A DNA stretch of 64,000 bases from Antedon mediterranea (taxonomy: Eukaryota > Echinodermata > Crinoidea > Comatulida > Antedonidae), in contig NC_092676.1 in the NCBI RefSeq assembly GCF_964355755.1, positions 13,562,288-13,626,287 of the forward strand, written 5' to 3'. The translations under genes and the position numbers were made by a program. Positions 58,521-64,000 of this stretch are shown here, in pieces. The notes under the pieces were generated by a model. It was not told where the DNA came from, made no database searches, and was given only the letters and a program-made list of their open reading frames with translations. The stretch's first letter is position 1, and each line of letters starts with the position of its first letter.

Positions 58521-59879
58521 TTTCGTTCGAATATCTTGATATTTAACAATAAGGTCAGCCAATCGGTCTTTGTATGAGTTAGTTACTTCACTTGAGTCGA
58601 TGTCGAGATCATGAATTCCACAATTAGCTAATTTGGAATTAAAGCTAGGTTGGGGTCCCTGTTTGATATCGGCTGTGTGCTGGCAAGTAGGTTGGAATTT
58701 TTGTATATTTTTTAGGTTCATACATGGAGACACATCTGCAACCTTGGCATTTCGTCTTAAAGTTATTATTTTGTCTGTGATGTTAATAATTTTCAGTGGC
58801 ACCCACTTGTCTCCATACTGCATAGCTACAGATTTGGCAACCATTATACCTCTTGGTATAGCCCTGGATGTTGTGGGTTCGATTATTATAGTACTGCCTA
58901 TTGAGATATGTGTTTGATTCGGTAATTTGGCCCATACTAAATGATTTTTGTGTTTTACTTGGGCAGTTGCATCACCGCACACTTTACATACATTGTGGTT
59001 TGGACCATCCTGATTGTACTTTTGGTGATACTGCCGTGGTTGTTGTGTTGTTAGTTGTTCCAATACTGTCACCAATCGGTCGAGAATTACATCTTGTTTA
59101 GTGGTGTCTATAGCTATATTTTGATGCACCTCGCTCGCTCTGGTTGTTAAGTGATGAGTAGATTTTTGCCTCAAGCTCAACCTCGTCTCTCTGTGGTGCG
59201 TTTCAATAAGTTCTTGAACTTCGTCAATGACCCACCGTCGGATTGGTTTTGTTCTGAATAGATCGCGAAGATCTTTATCAGGACAGTGTCGAATGAACTG
59301 GCTGATAAGCTCCATTTCTTCATCTACCATGCTGCCTCCATTCCGCCTTAGGACCTCATTGGCATGGATGATGAGCCTGTTTAGCCTGGCCCAGAAATCT
59401 AACGCTGATTCACCCACATAGGGTCGACATCCATAAAATTCAGCTAAAGGTGTATCTGAGAAAACATCTTCGCTAAAGTTCTGTCGGAGTATATCAAATA
59501 ATACATCAGGATCATTTGCTTCGCTGAGAGTTTTTGATCTAAGCCCAACTTTTACGATTGCTTTGGCTTTGCCTAATAGGAAGGTCAGAATCTCATCTGA
59601 TTGCTCACTTCTATGAATCCCTTTTTTCTTTAAGTAAGATCGCGTCTGATCCTCCCAATCGTTAAAGGACAATTTGTCAGTGTGTTCACCCCGAAATATT
59701 GCGGGTTGTTTTATTTCTTGCCTTATAATCACCCTTTGTTCTACTGGGGTAACGGGTGGATTATTAAAGAATCCCACCTCTATTGTTGGTGGCATCATTA
59801 TAGGTGCTGATTGCGGGCGCCTAATCATCCCCCTACCACGACCTCGGCCTCTCTGTGGTGTATTTGGAGCACTATCCAT
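58518..59879 (-). pseudogene. LTR3 gag fused past a deleted protease
   Basis: ATG at 59879 opens 453 codons. An RGRGRGRGMIRRP basic stretch (about residues 11-23) is followed by a capsid-like region (FRGEHTDKLSFNDWEDQT, DPDVLFDILRQNFSED, SALDFWARLNRLI). A zinc-knuckle start, VCKVCG, is not completed. The frame then enters KHKNHLVWAKLPNQ and GIMVAKSVAMQYGDKWVPL, a region that in relatives lies between protease and RT. The protease has therefore been lost in frame. The ORF ends with LIVKYQDIRTK* at the RT deletion. No left LTR or primer site was seen upstream (to about 60.1 kb). Confidence 0.8.
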
Positions 59880-60640
59880 TATTACAATATTTCAGAGTGT
59901 AAAAAGAAATTGTAAGTTTAATTAATGATGATTTAAAATGATATTCTAGTTTTAGCTAGATCGCTAGAGTTGAACTGGATGCAACTCTTGCAATTGTCAA
60001 CGATTGCGACTCGTAGCGTTGATTACCGTCGATTATTACACCTTTTCCTGTAAATCGCCGACGATTTGTATCGTCGTCGTTAGTTGAAAAAGTACCTTTT
60101 CCTGTAAATCATTAAAAATTTCAATGTTTACGTATACTATAGTAGCTAGATCAACTGAATCCGGGACCTTTGATTTTTGGTGGGAGGATTCACGTCTCAC
60201 TTTCGACCAAATTCATATTCATTTTTGTTGGTATTTACAGTATCACATTTTTAAAGGTGTTTAACAATCCGTATTTTATTGATATTGACAATGTTGATAT
60301 AATATATAAAATAAATTACTAAAAAAACGTAATTTTATATCCAATTTATTACTTCGAATACTTTGTTTATTTCGTGAATTCGCCAAGCGGCCAACAGAGG
60401 GCGTAACTTGTTTACATCGTTCGCAGGACTAAAAAATTATCATTTTCGACAATGTTTTCAGAATGTTTGCTTTATTTCATCTTTATCCCTAGTATTACTC
60501 CCCCATAGTCTCTCTGAAAAAAAAGTTTGGGGAAAAAAGCTTATTTTATGCTTATAAAATGCAAATCAAAGCCGATAAATTTAAGTGTCCGAATCGTCCT
60601 GGGCTGAATCGTCTCAAGGCCGAATCGTCCCACTACCACA
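59880..60640. other. Flank of LTR3, no gene seen
   Basis: The words taccttttcctgtaaatc and gtagctagatc recur within it. A 5' LTR matching the 3' LTR was looked for and not found. Confidence 0.5.
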
Positions 60641-61689
60641 TCAACTTTTGTATGCACTTTGAGGTCCAGAGAATTTGACTTCAGAAATTGGTTTAGGGTG
60701 GTCAAACAATCATTTTTGGCTTGGTTACACATTTTGAAAATGTAGCGAAAGGTCAAAAGGTCAGGGTGAAAGGTTATAAGACCAAACACCAATAGGTCCT
60801 TAAATCTCGACAACCACTGGTCACAGTGAGGTAATTTTGGTCTCAAATGGATCAGAAGAAAATTTAGTCAAAAATGACCAGAAATGCCATTCTGACCTTT
60901 GACCCACAACCCAGGGCAGTATGTATCTCCGTAACTACTGGTCGTAGACACTTAAATTTGGTCTTAAATTGTTCGAAATATACATTTTGTTATTTGTTAC
61001 ACATTTTTTTAATGTTTAAAAAGGTCAAAGGGTCAGGGTCAATTTTGGTCTCAAAATGTTCAAAAGGCATGCCTTTTAGCATTTTAGTAAAAAATGATCG
61101 TAAATGCCATTTCTGACCTTTGACCCACATACCAGGGCATCTTCATATCTCTGTAAGTATTGGTCGTAGAAACTTATATTTGGTATCAAATTGTTTGAAA
61201 TATACATATTTACAATTACATTCATTCTAATAGAAAATGTGGTTAAAAGATGACCAAAAATACTATTAATTACTAATGTTTCAAACAAAAAATATTATCT
61301 CTACACAACTTATCCTTTTAAAGCTCTGTCTACACTACCAAACTAGTTTGACAAAAAAAAGTGTGATGTGCCCAAATATGGTAGTAATATGACAGCATCA
61401 TGTCCATATATGGGCACATCAAATTTTTTTGTCACATAAAGTTTGATGGTTTAGACAAAGCTTTAGACAGTAATGTTATGCAATAACTGATGCTTTAAAT
61501 AGTTTAATTATAGGAATTAAAACAAATCCCTTACTGTTTGTAATTGTACTTTTGCTTAGTTATAATGATGCTAGAAAATATTGTTGACCCCTGAGGACAA
61601 TCAAACATTTTGATAGAAATGTCAAACTCAACAGTTCTTTTCAGAAAGTAAATTACCCTATATATCCGAATAAACGCCCCGGGCATTTA
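60641..61689. repeat. Direct duplication, copy A
   Basis: From tatgcactttgaggtccaga to ccgggcattt this block matches 63076-64000 in the same orientation. It holds the ggtcaaagg / tgacc family units. The only large difference is a MITE present here (61321-61463) and absent in copy B. Confidence 0.75.
61319..61465. mobile_element. Palindromic MITE present only in copy A
   Basis: aagctctgtctacactacca and the mirrored end ttagacaaagctt form long imperfect arms, with gatgtgcccaaatatgg and atatgggcacatc in the middle. TA stands on both sides. Copy B reads straight through (cttatcctatagacag near 63834), giving an empty site. Confidence 0.75.
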
Positions 61690-61912
61690 TTGTTCAGAGG
61701 GTTTTTTTAGGGGGAGGAGGGGCGTTTATTTTTTATAGTGTAATATGGTAACATGTATAATCAAATAAATACACTCTAGATATTAAAAATACAACACAAT
61801 TAATATATAAAATAACTTGATTAAACCTCCTTCTATCTGGGTGTAAGTACAATCATGACATAAAAGGTATCATAGACAATTATAAAGACCAATACATTGT
61901 CGTCATTCCGTA

Positions 61913-62790
61913 TGACACTGCACTTGACGGTTGCATAATATTTTTGAATGTCATTGACAAATTATACACACGTCTGTTCCCAGTGTAGATAATAAAACAA
62001 TATAATATATTTCTGGAGATTTATTATCAATACCACTAGAAACTTTGACATGTTTTAGGTACTGAATGCATTGAAAATAAAAGCATTAGAAGTATATTTA
62101 AAATCATGATAAAATCATACTATACACTAGTACACAAGGAAAGCTGGACATATTGTACAACAGTGATGAAACTACGTATTGGCATTCAAAAATATTCAGT
62201 GTTAATTAATGTTAATTTGAGGAAAAGTGTGATCATGTGTAATCTTGATGGTTCCATAATTATATTTTTTTTTTGCAGAAAAAATATATAATTAAAAAAT
62301 ATATTATTTTTGCAAAAAAAATATATAATTATGGAACCATCAAGATCACACTTTTTCACAAATTAACATGAACACTGATGTTATTGCTTGTTGACAAATT
62401 GGTAGATGATAGAATGAAGATCCATATGAACAATGGGATGGAGTGCAATTGTGTCTCATATAGTGTCTCAGCATAATGATGTGTCATTGTTTTATATCAT
62501 ACACTGGCAACTGGGATTTGTTAATGGAGCCTGTGAAAGTGTCTAAAAAATTCTAAAAAAAATAAACATTTTGTATACAAAAGCATGAAGAGGAAAACAA
62601 ATCATGTAAAGTACTTTTATCAGTGAGAAACAAATTATTTATCATTATTGAAATTAGAGTATTTATTCGACTAAACACATATTGACACTGCACTTGACGA
62701 TTGCATAATATATTTGAATGTCATTGACAAATTATACATATACACGTCTGTTCCCAGTGTAGATAATAAAACAATATATATATATATAGC
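61913..62790. repeat. Duplicated 105-bp block (gcacttgacggttgcataat)
   Basis: A block of about 105 bp ending gtgtagataataaaacaata occurs at about 61913-62020 and 62686-62790. Between the copies lies a hairpin of about 50-bp arms at 62211-62367 (gatggttccataattatat and its mirror). Confidence 0.65.
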
Positions 62791-63075
62791 CGAGGTTTTT
62801 TTTAATATTTTTTTTTATTTCTTTTTTTTTTGTGGACCTTGATCTCTGACCCTGACCCTTCAAAATTTAACCACAATTATAATGATGAGTCATTGATCAT
62901 TGTGGCTAAGTTTAGTGAGAATCGGATAAAAACTGGTCTCTAGGCAGTAAAATAGTTTTTTGTTAGTTGTGACCTTGACCTATGACCTTTTCCCCTGGAG
63001 CTAGTGTCAGTGTCTAAAAAATTCTAAAAAACAGAAACGTTTTGTTACAAAAGCATGAATACTCTAGTAGCTAGA

Positions 63076-64000
63076 TCAACTTTCGTATGCACTTTGAGGT
63101 CCAGAGAATTTGACTTCAGAAATTGGTTTAGGGTGGTCAAACAATCATTTTTGGCTTGGTTACACATTTTGAAAATGTGGCGAAAGGTCAAAAGGTCAGG
63201 GTCAAAGGTTATAAAATCAAACACCATTATGTCCTTAAATCTCGACAACCACTGGTCACAGCGAGGTAATTTTGGTCTTAAATTAATCAGAAGGTATACA
63301 TTTATATTCAGTCTAATGAAACATTTTAGTCGAAAATGACCGGAAATGCCATTTCTGACCTTTGACCCATAAACCAGGGCATTTCTCCGTAACTATTGGC
63401 CGTAGTGACTTGAATTTGGGCTCAAATTGTTCGAAATATACATTTAGTTATTTGTTACACATTTTGAAAAATGTTACAAAAGGTCAAAGGGTCAAGGTCA
63501 AGGGTTATTTGAACAAATAAAAAAAGGTACTTGTATCTCGGCAACCACTGGTCGCAGCAAGACAATTTTGGTCTCAAAATGTTCAGAAGGCATGCATTTA
63601 TATTCCATCTAATGGGGCATTTTAGTCAAAAATGATCAGAAATGCCATTTCTGACCTTTGACCCACATACCAGGGCATCTTCATATCTCTGTAAGTACAG
63701 GTCGTAGAAACTTAAATTTGGTATCAAATTGTTCGAAATATACATATTTACATTCATTGTAATAGAAAATGTGGTTAAAAGATGAACAGAAATACTATTA
63801 CTAATGTTTCAAACAAAAAACATATCTACACAACTTATCCTATAGACAGTAATGTTATGCAATAACTGATACTTTAAATTGTTTTAATTTCAAGTTATTG
63901 CTGTCCCCAAGGACATTTTGATAGAAACGTTAAGCTCAACAGTTCTTTTCAGAATGAAAGAAACTTGCCATATGTATCCGATTAAGCGCTCCAGGCATTT
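63076..64000. repeat. Direct duplication, copy B (cut by window end)
   Basis: Matches 60641-61689 without the MITE. It runs off the window at the word ccaggcattt. Confidence 0.75.

Noticed and set aside
59880-60640. 5' LTR of LTR3
   Set aside because: No text matching the 3' LTR and no primer-binding site was found before the gag start.

Overview
The window is animal nuclear DNA: AT-rich, almost free of long ORFs, with spliced exons of one conserved gene and very dense transposon and minisatellite content. The recurring taggcctagg motif, Ty3/gypsy elements and fold-back elements with tandem-repeat arms suggest a marine invertebrate, possibly an echinoderm. The species is inference only; the sequence does not prove it.

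The only host gene I can support is EXD2 (3'-5' exonuclease domain-containing 2), on the + strand. Three coding exons were found: 9146-9385 (membrane anchor), 10467-10633 (first catalytic motif, DCE) and 45819-46586 (remaining catalytic residues and an HNH-like zinc region). Splice phases match across all junctions. The last exon ends at a good donor after the EYR motif and its partner was not found, so the gene runs past 64 kb or the exon is unrecognised.

Intron 2 is about 35.2 kb and holds a deep transposon nest. A fold-back-like element X (12483-42504) contains a Ty3/gypsy element (LTR2, 16685-29097). LTR2 contains a second X-type element (X', 17217-24825), which contains another Ty3/gypsy element (LTR1, 17432-22745). 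LTR1's gag is split by a DNA transposon (18262-19236). Target-site duplications of 5, 8, 5 and 9 bp support the four inner and outer junctions. LTR divergence agrees with the order: LTR1's LTRs are identical, LTR2's differ by a few percent. X also carries a 2-kb TIR element (12661-14670), a tandem array of about 1.5-kb Helentron-like units (31979-40107), and a pogo-like element holding a long-TIR Mutator-like element (40785-42353).

Upstream of the gene (1-9.1 kb) lie a 3.3-kb fold-back, a Harbinger-like element with TTA duplications, a palindromic element with a tRNA-Thr-like core, and fragments of families that recur inverted inside intron 2. Downstream (46.6-64 kb) are convergent LINE tails around a 1.5-kb minisatellite, a decayed transposon-associated ORF, a minus-strand Ty3/gypsy element (LTR3, about 54.7-59.9 kb) lacking its protease and reverse transcriptase core, and a duplication with a MITE present in one copy only. 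All retrotransposon reading frames seen here are broken.
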